Assembly (NCBI GenBank): GCA_037577475.1
Contig: CM075197.1
Location: 22,679,650 to 22,743,649 of the forward strand
Length of the DNA: 64,000 bases
Direction of reading: 5' to 3'
From: Chaunax sp. Z400
Lineage: Eukaryota; Chordata; Actinopteri; Lophiiformes; Chaunacidae
Part shown: positions 11,546-24,807 of the stretch, piece after piece
Position numbering within the stretch: the stretch's first letter is position 1
Layout: every line of letters begins with the position of its first letter
The notes under the pieces: model-generated
The model's database searches: none
What the model saw: the letters and a program-made list of their open reading frames with translations, nothing else
What the model was told of the DNA's origin: nothing
Position numbers and translations under genes: made by a program

Positions 11546-14500
11546 AGTGTCAGGATGGGGATCATAGATGCTGACCCTGACCAAAAAAATATCATGAATT
11601 GAACACAATCCAGAAGAAAGTTGTTTTTTTTTCATAAAAGGCTGATGATGTTCACATAGGGTCTTGTGTCCCATCTCAAAACTGCAGATCTAGAGATGGA
11701 GAGCACACAAAGACAATTGCAGGGAATGGATGCAGCAAGCATGGCAAAAGGTTCATGTTATGATGAGGGATTTTCCCTCCGAACAATGAGACTCAAGTGG
11801 GTGAGATGAATCATGGAGATGCGCCACTGAACTGGGTTAATTTTCACTGCTGTCGTGCTGCTAACTGTGTTATCCACATTTGTTTGTTGAATTTTTTATT
11901 AATGAAATGAATAAAAAAAAATTACAGTACACTGGAGTGTGCATCGCTTCAACTACAACACTTTCAAACTACTGCCTTGCATTGGGAGAGTGTGCATTAT
12001 TGTGTGCGACACCGGGGATTACAAGTAGGTTTTTGTCTCTGCCACAGCCTGCTGCTGCAGAGCCAGGCCGGCATGAGATTTAAAAGTCTTCTGGCCGGGA
12101 TGTTGAATTAAACATCGCATGCTCGCCATCCTCAATCTGTGCCCCTTCAAACATTCCAAGAGTGTGTAATTAGTCACAGAGTGCTGTCTTCCCCTTTGGA
12201 GATGTGACACGTCAAACTCACACATGGCTAAAGATGGGATTACCGCATGCAGACAAAGTGTCCCACAAAGAGGAGGGACAATTATGGCAGCTTAAATCCC
12301 ACAGCATGTCTCCATGGCTGCCATCACTTGTCCGGGATGTTTTGTCTCCAAATTTTTGCTTCTGCTTTTTGACAATCAAATCACCTATCAGTTACCGTAA
12401 CGACACTTGCAGGGAGATGACGGAGCACCCAGCGGAGACACAGCAACAACAACAAAAAAAACTTATTCTCTTCCAACCATGGTGGTGTGGATTCATGAAG
12501 AAGAGAGATCCAGATCTGTGCCTCTGGTGCCACAGAGTAAGAAGAGTCAAGTAGCCCCCTGTAGATGAGCCATATGGCCTCGAAAGAGGTTCATGGGTGA
12601 ATATGTGTGGCTGCGAGCACCATGCCAGTCCCTCTGCTGATTTCTCATTATCGAGGAATAAATAGAACAAGGCAACAAAGCAGTGGCCCTGTTGTGTCAT
12701 GCACATTCTGACTTTGGTGAAAGACAGATGGCACAAACTAAATGGCAAGATCTGAATAGTTTGGGACAATGGGCAGAGGCGCCAAGTGTAACAAACAACA
12801 AACTGTGATGAAGAGAGCTGTTCTAGTCTTCCCCTATTTTCTCCACGTTTTGTGAATAGCACCATCAATTTCTTTTTTTTCCCCCCCCAACCTGTTTTGT
12901 GCTGCCTAAACCAAGAGCCACTTTTAACAGCATGCACAATGACTGGTTCTCGCTGTATTTCCTGTGCAAGCAGAGTGTGCGCTTGTGGCAGTGGCGTGGG
13001 AGGCTGCAGGGGAGTCACAGGGAACAGCAGATGCCAGTCTCCTCCGAGGTGGCTGACAGGCGGTCAGGCAAGGCAGACAAGCACAGAATGCAAAGAATTG
13101 AGGCAGAAAAGGCTACCTGTAAATATAGCACGGCAGCTCACAAGCCCCGGTTTCCATTAAATAGCCATGTATTTTTGAGCTCCTGACTTTATTGCACCGC
13201 TGCTTCGGGAGTGGGAGCCCAGGAGGCTCTTCAGCATTATTAGCAGCTCACAGTACATAATCCCACAGAAGAGTCTCATCTATGTTCAGACCAGCCTGAG
13301 ATATATAGAGAGACGAGACGTGAGAGCAGGGAGGGTGGTTGGAGAGTGGGAGAGGAGGAAGAGGTGGTGGCAGTTGCCAGTTTTTGTGAGACCAAAGCCA
13401 TTGATGCAAAGAGACAGAAAGAGAGGCTGGCATTGCGAAGTCTCTGTTTCTCATTACGGCGTCAAGCTAAATTCACTTACAAACACCAGATGGTGGCCTG
13501 TCTCCAGAGGTCCCATGTGTTGCTCCTCAGGAGGCCACACACCATGCCAGTGCCCTCCTCGGACATTCCTTCAGAAGGGGTTGAAGCCGTCACATTTGGC
13601 CTCCCGGACGTCTCTGTCTGGTTCCACTTCTGACGCCTACTGGACGCTCTCAGGTGGTGATTGCTATAGCTGAGAGACTGAGAGGGGTGAAAAGAGGCAC
13701 TCTGAGGCAAAACAAAAACGCTGATTCCTGTTCAGAGTGTCATCTGCAGCTATTTATTTATTCTTTATTCATTATTAGGAGGCGGAAAGCCTTTACTGTT
13801 TGTGAATTAAGGAACAAGTTAAAGAATGTGTGAAGGAGTCTAGTCTCCAGTCTAACTACTTACCAACGCATGCAGAGATCTGATGAAAACACAAAAGGAA
13901 GACATTTTCGTGAGGTGTTGTTTCTTCTCCACTCACACAAGCTGACAGACTGCAACAGAATAAGTAAGCGTTACATCTAAAGACGCATGAGTCACAAAGA
14001 AGTGTTGAGATTGTTTTTGTTGTAGTCCCATTTCTACTGCGATCAGACAGCTCAAGCACTTGTGTGGTTTATTCTTGAAATTCTTACTGCCATTTGAAAA
14101 GGACAACCTATGGCTGTATGCGTACATCTTTCATACTGTAGGTACAATAATCTTTTTTGAAACACTCTCATCATTTGAGGCGAAAGAAAAGGAAAGTAAG
14201 ACCGCAGTCAAATGTGTACGTGATATGTTCCTCAAATAGATGACACATCAGGACACCGGCATCCCACAATTACACACTGTACACTCCGACTCGTCACACG
14301 CTGTGTCGTTGACATCCTGAGTCACAAGGTGAAGATACAATCTCAGTATCCTTCAGCGAAATGTCTCATTAACATTGCTAACTTATCTGGTTGTCAAGAT
14401 GCGTGGCACTAGCCGTTATTAGATAATCACCAGATTAGAAACGGCGAGGGACGAGACGCCTGAGAACAAACACCCCATGGCTCAGGCCTTTCTTGTGTGT

Positions 14501-14801
14501 CGGATGTATTTGTTGCTATGGCGCATCAAGTACCTCTTCGCTCAGACATGACTGTCCTGATTATGATGCACAAGTAAATGTCAAACCTCACCTCACCTCT
14601 TCCTTTTAGTTTGTCAGGTAGAACCTGTCATCTCGCCCACATGAGGCAAAGTAGTCCGAACTGAAGAAAAGGAAATAAATTGTGTTTTTTTTTTAATTTA
14701 GTCCTCACGGTTGAAAGCAGTGTTTCAAGTTTTATCATGAATCAAATTAATTATTTATTTATCCATTGTTTTTTGTTTCTTATTACATTTAGCATCCATT
14801 C

Positions 14802-14828
14802 TATGTATGTATGTATGTATGTTATGTA
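14802..14828. repeat. (ATGT)n microsatellite
   Basis: A run of about six ATGT units, with one slipped unit near its end, lies in an AT-rich stretch. Confidence 0.9.
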
Positions 14829-17010
14829 TATACTTTCACTTATGATCATTATCAGTAGTAGTAGGACTTATTTGTTTTATTCTATTTTTATTAATTTTTC
14901 TTTCTCTTGAATATCTTACAGAGACGGGTATTATTTTTTTTGATTGTTATATTTGTACATGTGTAATTATGGCTTATCCCAATACAGAAATTAATAATGA
15001 AAAAAAATAATAAGAAAAAAAAAATCAAATTTTCATTTGTGACGTAATCGGCAAAATGTTTCAATCCATACCTCTAAAAATAATCACTTTATCCATCTGA
15101 CAGAGATAATGAAAGAAAATCAATAGTTCTGACAGCTCTAAAGCGTGAAGATAGTTTGTATGTATGTAGGATAAATGACACCACTGGTCCCCCTCAGGGG
15201 AAGTGCATTATACCATCAGTGTGTGTGTGCATGTCATTCCACTCACATGAATTTCTCCTCCCAACTCCCCTGTGGCAAAACCCCTGGCTGCCTTTGAGCT
15301 GCTCTGCTATTCTGCTTGGCACAATCCCTATCACTGCTCACCACTTAGCATCTGCCCAGTAGCATCTCATCAGCATTGCACGTCTTCCCCACTTATCCAA
15401 TTTCTCCTCCCAATCCCGCCCTCTCGCCCTCCCCTTGCTCTCCCTACTCCTTTTACCTCGCCCTTTTCTTGCACTCTGCAGCAGCCTCTCTGCTGGCTGG
15501 TGTGACATTTGCCATTTAAATGAGGGAAGACGGACAAACCCTTATCCAATCTCTGACCTTTTCGCCCCCTCTCCATCTCCGGTGTCACTGATGCATTCGC
15601 TGCCAATTAATTTTAGAGACAGGCGTTTAGAGGTGGCCATTGGTTGCATATTTTGCATGTAATTCACATGTATTTTGGGTTTGTCGAAGTTGCGTTTCTC
15701 TCTCCGGTCATATTAGTCTGATAACCTGAACACAGTACCTGCTTAACTTTATGCAGGTGACTTCTGCTGCAGCAGTAAAGGTTAATGAATGCTCATTGAA
15801 TGCCACATGCCATGGGTTGATTTGGGACATTATGTATTCAGCTATCTCAGGGGTTTACCTACTGATGATCTGATGTACATTTTCTGTCCCCGAAATAGCT
15901 ACTAGAAATGTCCTCTTGAGACTGTATAAATATCTCATTATGTCCAGACTACATGTGAAAGACAAGCGCTTAAAGTTTAAACCCTCATCGATTTCTCTCT
16001 GCTGTATTGTAACAACTTTACAGCCTGATTATGTTAAGGACCATAATAAGGCTGATCGTCGTTATGCAACAGGTTTCTGTGAATTTAGGTGACAGAAGGG
16101 CTCAAGAATTCAGAAGTGTTTGCCAAGACAAGGTTTCCCTGACATGTCAAAGCAAGGGCCAATTCAACAATCACCTTGTCAAAGCGGTGATCACCATTTC
16201 CTCTCCTCCAGCAGCATCAGCGGCAGCAACAGTGGGGCACTGGTGACACATATGGCCAATTATAGGTGGAAGTGGAAAAGATGATGTGACCTGAAAGCTT
16301 GTTCACAAGTCGCGGGTGTCCAGAAGCCCAGCGGCTGCATCGCGGAGGGCCGTGGGAGAGAAAAAAACTCATCAATAGTTGAGCTCTCCTCTCCTCTCCT
16401 CCATTCACCCACATTTCTATGGCAAATCTAACACTACCGGTCAATACTGGCCCTTATACTGTAACTTCCCTTTATTGCTCTGAAGCCAGAATGAGGGTGA
16501 GAGAGGGAGATGCAATATTCAGTTCATAAATCATGCGGTAAAAAATGTCAGGGGGGTAATTGTGGTTTTCTAACACCCTTTAAAGGCAGGCAGATTTTAT
16601 TAGTGGGTTAACGTCGCTGGGCGACCCTCATTCCTCCTCATTATGTGCTCATGGAGGCATCATCAAACTTTAAACGTTAGAATCCCTCTCAGCAGACCCT
16701 TGCCTCGTTTCTCAAATACACACCTCTGCCGAACATGCAGATACACAAAGTGAGTGGCACTAAAACACGATGTAACGACAGTGGCTGCTTGTAATACATG
16801 ACAGGATCGTCTGGGTCAGACTCATCGACTGGGTTTTAAAAAAAATTCTTAATCATTAATTTGTTTTTTCTGCAGTACTTTTCCTGAACCAATAAAAAGC
16901 CTCCTCTCGATACAAACACAGAAAATAACTGGAATGATTGTCTCATTAAGGTACTAGAGACTGCTGTTTTCTATAGGCCATAGTTTCTCTCTGTTTCTCT
17001 TCACTCTCTC

Positions 17011-17034
17011 GCCAATGAATTTCAATTGGCCAAT
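17011..17034. promoter_or_regulatory. Clustered CCAAT boxes, possible NF-Y-type site
   Basis: Within 24 bp there is GCCAATG and then the perfect palindrome ATTGGCCAAT (17025-17034), giving three CCAAT pentamers in both orientations. The following 200 bp contain TAATCCC- and ATTAA-type homeodomain words. The motifs are directly visible; regulatory function is inference. Confidence 0.35.
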
Positions 17035-19993
17035 AATTTCCCACCCGTATCCCGAGTTACAGTGTTTTTGTCATATCTTTTAGTGATTAAACGGATAGAT
17101 TTCTGTTCTCTGTGGGTGATTAATCCCATAAGGTTTGAGAGATTACAGAGCGAGAGCCACAAGGAAGCCTTCTTAATGGATTCACACAGAGAGACTTTCA
17201 TTCAGAGGCCTAATGAGATTGGATTAAAGGACAGAGGCCGCAGAGAGGAGAGGGGAAACTCACAAGAGGAGATTCTTGTCCAGTGAGATAAATTATAGAG
17301 AAAAAAGGGAGGAGGTTTTTATGATTAGAAGCGTGAGCTCACATGGTGGGTTTTCCAAATGGACCCCTCTTACTGTTTTCCTTACAGTGACAGAAAAAAA
17401 CTCCACACCTGCCTGACTGGCGGGGGTTCATACCTCATCGCCTCTCTCATGTGATACTCTTGCAGTGAAGTCTCACATATGATTGATTATAATCATTATT
17501 AGTGGGACAGTTGAGCTGTGCTCCACTGCGGCCCGCTACAGTCGTTTGGGTGTCCCACGTACTCCAGCTGTTTTAGGCTGCAGCGAGGGTGTTTGGATGG
17601 GAGACAAGGGGTGGAGATTAAAGTCAAAGGCTCATATCTGGAAAGGAGTCCAGCCCCTCTTGAGGAGCTTGGTTCCAGAACCCATTCTTCCCTGCCAGAG
17701 AGGTGACATCCCATGTCCCCACAGCCAGTTTTCTTAAAACAAGGTTTTTCCTTGTCATTGCCCTCCTGCGGTTGTATCGATATCGACGTAAAGGACGTTT
17801 CAGAAGTATGAAGCCATTGACAGACAGCTTCATACTATTGGGAGCATAAACGGGCCTTTAATGGGAGGGATGGCTGAAGTCGGTAACTCCAGGTCACTAC
17901 AATACCAACACCCAACTGGCCTGTTATGAGAGCCAATCCATACGGACCGATCTGTAAAAAATATGCACTAATGAACCCGGCTCGAAGCAGAAACTACCAA
18001 CTTCATGCATTATATTAGCTCAATTGACAGAATTGAGGACTGAGAGAAGACTGAGCTTTGCAGCACTCTCCAAGGTGCTGATCCTGCTCCTTTTCCTCCT
18101 CTCCTCTTTCTCCCCCCACACACACACAGCAGCGGGAAGATCTGGGCTCAATATACAGACAAATGGCTCCAAACAGCGATCTGTACTGTTTGAAAAGCTG
18201 TAAAACAAGTAACCCTTCATTAAGGACGTGAAGAGTGTCTCAATCTTTTACTCTCACTCACAAATCATTATTATTAACTTGGTGCACTGCTAGGCCACTT
18301 AAAGACCCGCCTGCCTGAACCACTAATATTTTCTTGTAAGATGACCCAGATGCACCAGACCTGGGGGTGAAGGGTGTATGGTGTTTGTTGTGTTTTTTGT
18401 GCTTTTGACTGCACTTTGCCACGGAACAATTTTTCATTATAACAATGAGGGTAAAGTAGAAACTAGGAGGGATGGAAAGATGGCAGCAAATATAAACGTT
18501 ATGGATCATATCTGGTTCAAGATAAGACCAAATATTTCTTTGGATGTCAGCTTTTGAGCCACGACAAAGGCCTAAATGTGGCCTACAACAGACTAGGCAT
18601 ACCTTCTTTTATCCTATCCGATTGTCGAACATTTGGGGGGAAGACAGGATTCGAAACTGAAGCAGTGGTCGATCACTTGCAGCCCACGCCGGCTGGTTAA
18701 GACGACTGAGGAGTCAGCACAGCAGTCAAAGTCTGTGTAAAAGAGAACAGTCAATAAAATAGGTTTTTCAAAACTTGTCAAGCACCAAGAGTTACTTGAG
18801 CATACAGTCATAAATGTGCATAAGATATATTTGGCTTATGGGTCCAGTATTATTAGTTGTAGACAGATACACAGACAAACACATAAAAATGAGTACATAC
18901 ATAGAGGCAAGATTTATGTATGTGTGAATGAGCTATCTAAACAGATCTTAATAAATTTACCAGGTATGTCTGTGCATGTTTGGCATTAGTCACACTGCTG
19001 TACTCTAATTAGTGGTGACAGACGATGAGGGAGCAATGAAGAAGCAAACAGGACACTGAAGTAACATGTCTCAGCAGTGCAAAGGGTACGGATGCTTCGC
19101 TATTCCTAATTTAATTTCAGAGTGACTTAGACTTTCCAAGGATGTAATAATTTCTGATGTCCATCCTGAAATAAAGTCCATAAATAGGGTTTCTGATCGA
19201 GAAAATACGTGATTTTAAATCCTAAATTTAATCCTCAGGTTATTGTGTTTTTTTTCGAGCTGTTGTTTTTAGTTTGTTTATTTACAAGAACAGGTAAATT
19301 GTGACTTCAACAAAAATAATGATGGAAGCAAATGAGAGTAAAATTAAGCTGCTGGTTTCACTATTTTTTAATTTTTTTTTAATTTCCAAATTTAGCTTCA
19401 ATAAAATACACACACAAAGAAAACATTTACTGTAATCAAACAAACTTTGTACAATCCCCGTACTACTTCTTAGGAGTTTACAGAAGCTTTTATGACTCAC
19501 AAATCTGGGTGAGTTGTGCCTGTGTGCTAACCCAGGGTGTTTTTTCTTTTCCTTTTTTGGAGTCCAGTCCAAGGTCAGTTTTGTGTCACACACTTCTGAC
19601 GTCAGACGGTTGCAGTTATGGGGGCTAATTATGGACCAGCACAGGGGGATTCTGCCTCCAGCAAAAGCTGCTCACGTGGAGGGGTGAGTCGTGCTGCTGA
19701 CTCTTTCAAAAAGTGTCTGAGTGAAGCACTCGTATACAGCACACACATATAGCTTCACACTCCATGCACACATACACACAAACCAAGTGTAGCCTGTATT
19801 TTTTTTTTTTGCAGTGCAGAATCTCTCCAGGTAGAGAGGCGAGAGTTTTCCCTCAGTTGCAGAAGCCATTAGTCAGAATGGAGGTGATTTATGGGTTGTC
19901 TCCTTGCAGAATTTAAATTAACTGCCATGCTGTATGGAGGGAGGAGGGAAGGTGGCACTGTTTTTTTGGGTTGGTCCCCTTTGCACTCCACCT

Positions 19994-20019
19994 CCCTCTC
20001 TCTCTCTCTCTCTCTCTCT
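19994..20019. repeat. (CT)n microsatellite
   Basis: An uninterrupted CT dinucleotide run of about 13 units lies in a pyrimidine-rich stretch. Confidence 0.9.
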
Positions 20020-20426
20020 GCATTCTCATCAGAGAAATTTGGACTGTTTTTTGGATCCAGGTGTGTTGTCAGGTGGTCAGCTCACTCATGGAAGATTTCA
20101 CTAAAATATGCTCAGCCAGGCCAATTTTTTTCCCTTTTAATTAAGAAGAAAACTGAATCATGAAAAGATGCATACAAGGTCAAGGTCAGATGCTGTGCGG
20201 GAGTTGCTGTTTCTTGTGGGACCAGCAAGTACACCTGATACAGCTGCCCAGAAGCTGCAGGAGCTTCTAATTGTTTAATGTAAATTTTTTTTAACACATA
20301 TAGAATGTTTCCCACGCTTATTTATGAATTATTTATAATAAATGTGTGCTCAAATGTGGAGATACAGCATTATTTATCATGGACTCTTCTCATTATTTCT
20401 GGATGTGTACTCCCTGCTCCCAGATC

Positions 20427-20453
20427 CATATTAATGATTTTCATATTAATGAT
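20427..20453. promoter_or_regulatory. Tandem CATATTAATGAT motif, possible homeodomain/POU site
   Basis: The 12-mer CATATTAATGAT occurs twice, at 20427-20438 and 20442-20453, separated by TTT. Each copy contains overlapping ATTAAT and TAATGAT words of the kind bound by homeodomain and POU factors. The surrounding 200 bp are not an obvious repeat. The doubled motif is seen directly; binding and function are inferred. Confidence 0.4.
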
Positions 20454-22760
20454 GTTTTGTACTGTACTCTCTCCTCCCTGATGGCTATATGATATACTAT
20501 AAATGAGCTGGGAGACAGGCCTGGAGTGTGACATGGGAGCTTAAGGGACAGGAACTTCAGAGTTCATCACAGATTCCCTCCACGTCGCTCGTGATTCATG
20601 GAGAAGACTTCATATACATAAATACATACTTATTGCACAATACTTAATGCAGTGTGCATGGTCCATGCCGTGAGATGGAAGCTGCAGGGTGGGGTGTGTA
20701 GCTGGCCAGGGTCGGAGGTTGGTGGGTGACTGGCAGCAAGAGGGGAGAGGGTGGATGGTGGGGGAGAGGGGTGAGGACCGAGGATGACTCTGTGTGGCAT
20801 CAGCAGATAATTTAAGTGACATATTAGAATTGTGGATATTATATTGGTTTATTTTATAGGTGAATTTAGATGAATATATCAAATGTTTACTGTATTAGTC
20901 CATCTCCCAGCAGCTTTATTGCTTCTATCCTGAAAGCTCACACACACACAGTACAGACACCGATCCTCCTGATTTCTCCCTGCAGGCTCAAAGGGGCTCA
21001 CATTGAAATATGTGGTGATTTCATTACGTATCGGCCTCCTAGAGCCTTGACCTTTTGTGTATGTGTGTAATTTTGTTGCCGCTGCGCTAAAAGAGGGATG
21101 CAATCATTACCTTATAACAGAGCGGTTTTAATATTAATACCAGCACAATGCGATACATTTATCATTTTGCATAATTTGCAGTAATTTCAGGTTCACTGTG
21201 TTTTAGCTAATGTATCATTTAAGGGCAGGGGCAATGCTGCAATATAAAACAAAGCACAGCAAAAATGTTTAATGAACTTTGTATGAACCTGGGGTTGTGG
21301 GACAACTTAAGTTAAAAATATAAATGCATTTTGTCGGTCAAATAAAGTCAGAATAAATGATAAAATAAAGTAGCCTATTGTTTGAATCATACTAAGTAGC
21401 ATGTTGGCTGATAAAATGCATGAATCAATGTAAAATATGTACTGGCAATTATTTCAGAGGCAAAGTTCCACTTGTTGGGAAAATAAGCTGAAATAGGCTT
21501 TGCAGAGAGTTTAGAAGATTGATCCACTCTTATGTCTTTATGCTTAATATGATGTCATTGCAAGCTAACATAGGATAACCTGAACAAGAAACAACTATCG
21601 TGGTTCTGCCTAGGAGTAACAGTACCTGTCAGCACCTCTTAACTGTCAATAATGAACATGTTGTATCTCATTTTAATGTGAACAAAAAACTGTATGGAAT
21701 AAAAATGATGAATAACCCCTTGTAAAATTTAGCATCGTTGTTTTTGCATTTAGTTTTCTGTACAGATTATTCAAACTAGCTAACATGTAAATTAATGAGC
21801 TTGAGAGGTGCTGGTAGGATGGATTTTGTTGCTTTTTGTGCTAGCTTTTTCCCTATCCTTACGGTATTTGTGCTATAAAGCTAAAATACGTGGCTGCTGT
21901 CTGTAGCTTCATATTTACCATCCAAAATGTGAAAGTGGTATTGATATTTCACGTAACTCTGAGCAAACAAAATATACGTCACACTGTTCCTATCAACTTA
22001 TGATGATTGATGATTGAGAGGATAGTTTTATTGCTGGTGTAATTTACTGGCAAACCTTTTCTTGAACACACTGTCTTATCAGAATATAAGTGAAATTTTT
22101 ATGTGATGAATGCAAGATTTAACACCTTGCTCCTAACACTCCTTATCTCCTCCCTTCATCTTCCCTTTCGGGGTCTTGTCTATTTCAAAGAAAGTTGATC
22201 CTCTTCCCCATGACGGAATATTCCTCTGTGTTTTCTCTGCTAGCTCTGACATGCTGGGGGCAAGACCAGGCCACAGAGAGCCTTAACTGGACTCCAGCTG
22301 AGGCTTTGACAGGCTCTTGTCTCCGACGTCTGGATGAAGGAAAACACCCTGGGATTTTCCATGAGTCAGATGGGAGCGGGGAAAGAAGAACAAACACATA
22401 ACAAAAAAAACTCACTTTTCAACGTCATTTCTCAAACAAAGCTGCGTCTGTTCAGTAAAAAATATTCACCAAATTGTTTATTTAAAATGTTGAATTAACG
22501 CTGATGAGTGTGGACTTCCAAAAACACATGGAAAGAGAAGGATTTCACACTCTCAGGGTTTAAAATAAGATATGTTATATATAAGTTCATACGTTCAGTA
22601 ATGTTTTTACTTAATGCACATTTCACACACATGTTAATTAAACCTTTAATAACTGAAATCAAAGCACCAGACAAATGTTACCATCAACAGATTTTGAACC
22701 ATTATGTCAAAATAAAATCCACACTCATCACTTATCAAACAAGAGCGCTCGGGGAGCGCA

Positions 22761-23547
22761 AACCTCCGCCAAGGCTCAACAATCCTCGACATAATTATTA
22801 GGGCATGCGTCCACCAAAGCATTTTTTCCTAAGGCCAGCGTATTCTTTTAATTATTTGCAATGGGAGCAGCACATATTTACACTATGCTACAAATTCAGT
22901 AGTGTGAGGAGGCGCTGAATGTCTTTTCTGCGCTGAGCGCTGCACGTTTGGCGTATATTTGTGGTCGGCGAGAGTTGAGAAATTTTCAACTTTGGGTGAA
23001 ATGTGGCGCTTGTCACTGTCACTTTTTACCGAGCCGTCCAATCACAGCGGAGGAGTGGCAGGACCCACATAGACCTGCGGGTCCGTCCTCTCTCCCTACT
23101 TCCTCCAGCCTTCCCTTCATTAAGAGCCAGAGCCAGAGGAAATCCTTTACCTTGTGCTGCCATTTTTAGACTCAGTATTTGTTGATAAAACAAACTCTCT
23201 GCAAAATTAGGTAATTGCAACACAAATTACCTCCGCCAATATTCAGTATCATAGAAACCAAAGCGCCTCAGCTGAAAAACGCTGTGCCTCCAAAGCTTCC
23301 CAGCTGGGCGTTTTCAGCTGGGAAAAAACACTTTGGAGGACACAGGCCCTTATTCCAGCAGTACCAGCTCCATCTCTCACTGGATCATCACCAAAATTTA
23401 ATCACCTCTAGGATATGCTAGAGTCTATCATTGGTGAAAATGTCATGCAAATCTGTCCATTTGTTTTTGCGTAATCCTGCTAACAAACAAACAAACAAAC
23501 AGACAAACAAACTGGACCAATCACATAACCTCCTTGGCGGAGGTAAC
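22761..23547. mobile_element. Outer repeat with ACCTCCGCC ends, interrupted by a MITE
   Basis: The left end carries AACCTCCGCCAAGG (22761 onwards). The right end carries a CAAA-repeat block, then CATAACCTCCTTGGCGGAGG (about 23525-23544). The ends are therefore inverted copies of one another and each is itself partly palindromic. The internal part after the inner insertion (ACCACCAAAATTTAATCACC-like sequence and 'gcaaatctgtccatttg') resembles a common fish repeat, and related copies occur at 50583, 52820 and 58840. The inner element at 22801-23349 splits it. A further ATTACCTCCGCCAA word lies inside the inner element at 23226. Confidence 0.6.
22801..23349. mobile_element. Non-autonomous PIF/Harbinger-like MITE
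   Basis: The left end GGGCATGCGTCCACCAAAGC and the right end match as terminal inverted repeats at about 24 of 29 positions; the right end reads as GGGCCTGTGTCCTCCAAAG on the opposite strand. The element is bounded on both sides by TTA (22798-22800 and 23350-23352). A TWA target duplication is the known signature of PIF/Harbinger transposons. At 549 bp it has no transposase frame, so it would be non-autonomous. Near its right end, nested inverted words (CCTCCAAAG..CTTTGGAGG and TTCCCAGCTG..CAGCTGGGAA) form a long hairpin. It sits inside another repeat. Confidence 0.75.
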
Positions 23548-24775
23548 AACCTACACATACCACTGCATTTGACACATAGCTACTCTTTATTCAGTCTTTA
23601 CAAAGAAACAAAACAAGTTTGTTTTAATACAGGGGGGAAATGACAGCTTCATAAAACCACCATCCTGCACACTGTCTAGTAAGACTCTATTTATTTACAC
23701 TCCATTAAAGTATGAGTAGAATTATTTTAGCAAAATGATGCTGTGAGAGTAAAATTAAATTCCTGAGTTGCTCACACTACTATGAGAAAAGGTAATGGTC
23801 AAGTGTGGTGCTTCAAAACTCAAAGCGCAATCAATAATAAATATTGCAGATGTATGATGTATGTCAGAATTCTGACCTTTCCTGTAAAGCACAATTCAAA
23901 TCATATGCAAGTGGAGGAGTAAGGCAGAGCGGAGAGCGATGTGAAGCGTTCAGCGAGGCGATGAGATTTCAGTTCACGCTGTGAGTGACGCTGCAGTCCT
24001 GGATTAGGTGGAAAGGTCAGCCCATCATTTGGGTGCCTGGAGGAAGATAAGTCAAGACTGAGTGAGGTCACAACCAGCTCGCTGCAGGCGAGGCAGACTG
24101 AGGGAATGCACAGACGATTCTCACACAGAGACATGCACTACATCACCGGATTCATTATACCTAGATATATTAGCCAGCCTGCAGCAGTGAAAAATCAAGG
24201 CTCTAATTTCTCAGCTCTCTTCATTCACAGCAGATTGGAAGACCGAGAGTAAAACAACACCTTCCCTGGAGCTCTGCTGCTCAGTCAAGGAAAACAAGAC
24301 AACGTGTAAACAGAAACTAAAGATCAAGACATGTTCATGGGTGACAAAATTCAGCTACCCCGAATCTTCTCCTCTAAATCTTCACTAGATTCTCTGTACA
24401 GTCTCGTGCTCTTGGCTGCAAAGCGTGTCTGTGCAATCAGCTAGTGAATATTTCATAATCTTGCATCCGACTCTTATCAGCTCATTGCACTGAAAAGTGC
24501 ACGCAATAAGGCTGATTTGACTGCACATGTGACATGACATGCAACATGTCATAATCGCTTCAAGATCAGGACCCACCGTTCAAACACGAACCCTTCCGAA
24601 CGCGAAAGAACACCAGGCCGACTCCCTTCTAAGTGGCTGAGCTCTGGTCAGCAAAGTCAGTTATTATTTCCTGTAAAAAATGCAACGCTGTCACATGTTT
24701 TAGCAAACAGGGCAGACGTCAGGCTTGATAGAGCCATGGCTGCTGTAGTGAGGAGGAACATATGGCCTCGGGGTA

Positions 24776-24807
<32 letters not shown>

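Larger units (their letters stand above)
8991..22760. other. Large non-coding block upstream of c1ql1
   Basis: Nearly 14 kb has no recognisable exon, RNA gene or long mobile element. It contains a LINE-type tail at 10390, a strong 19-bp stem-loop at 11503, an (ATGT)n tract at 14802, a (CT)n tract at 19994, and short clusters of homeodomain-like TAAT and CCAAT motifs, notably at 17011-17034 and 20427-20453. The longest open frame (minus strand 12392-13018) has low-complexity Cys and Lys runs and no domain, so it is treated as chance. Some of the block could be conserved non-coding regulatory DNA; this cannot be tested here. Confidence 0.55.

Noticed and set aside
12392..13018. 208-codon minus-strand open frame, the longest outside c1ql1
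   Set aside because: It has no domain, contains Lys and Cys runs from low-complexity DNA and has no splice or promoter context. A frame of this length can occur by chance in 64 kb.
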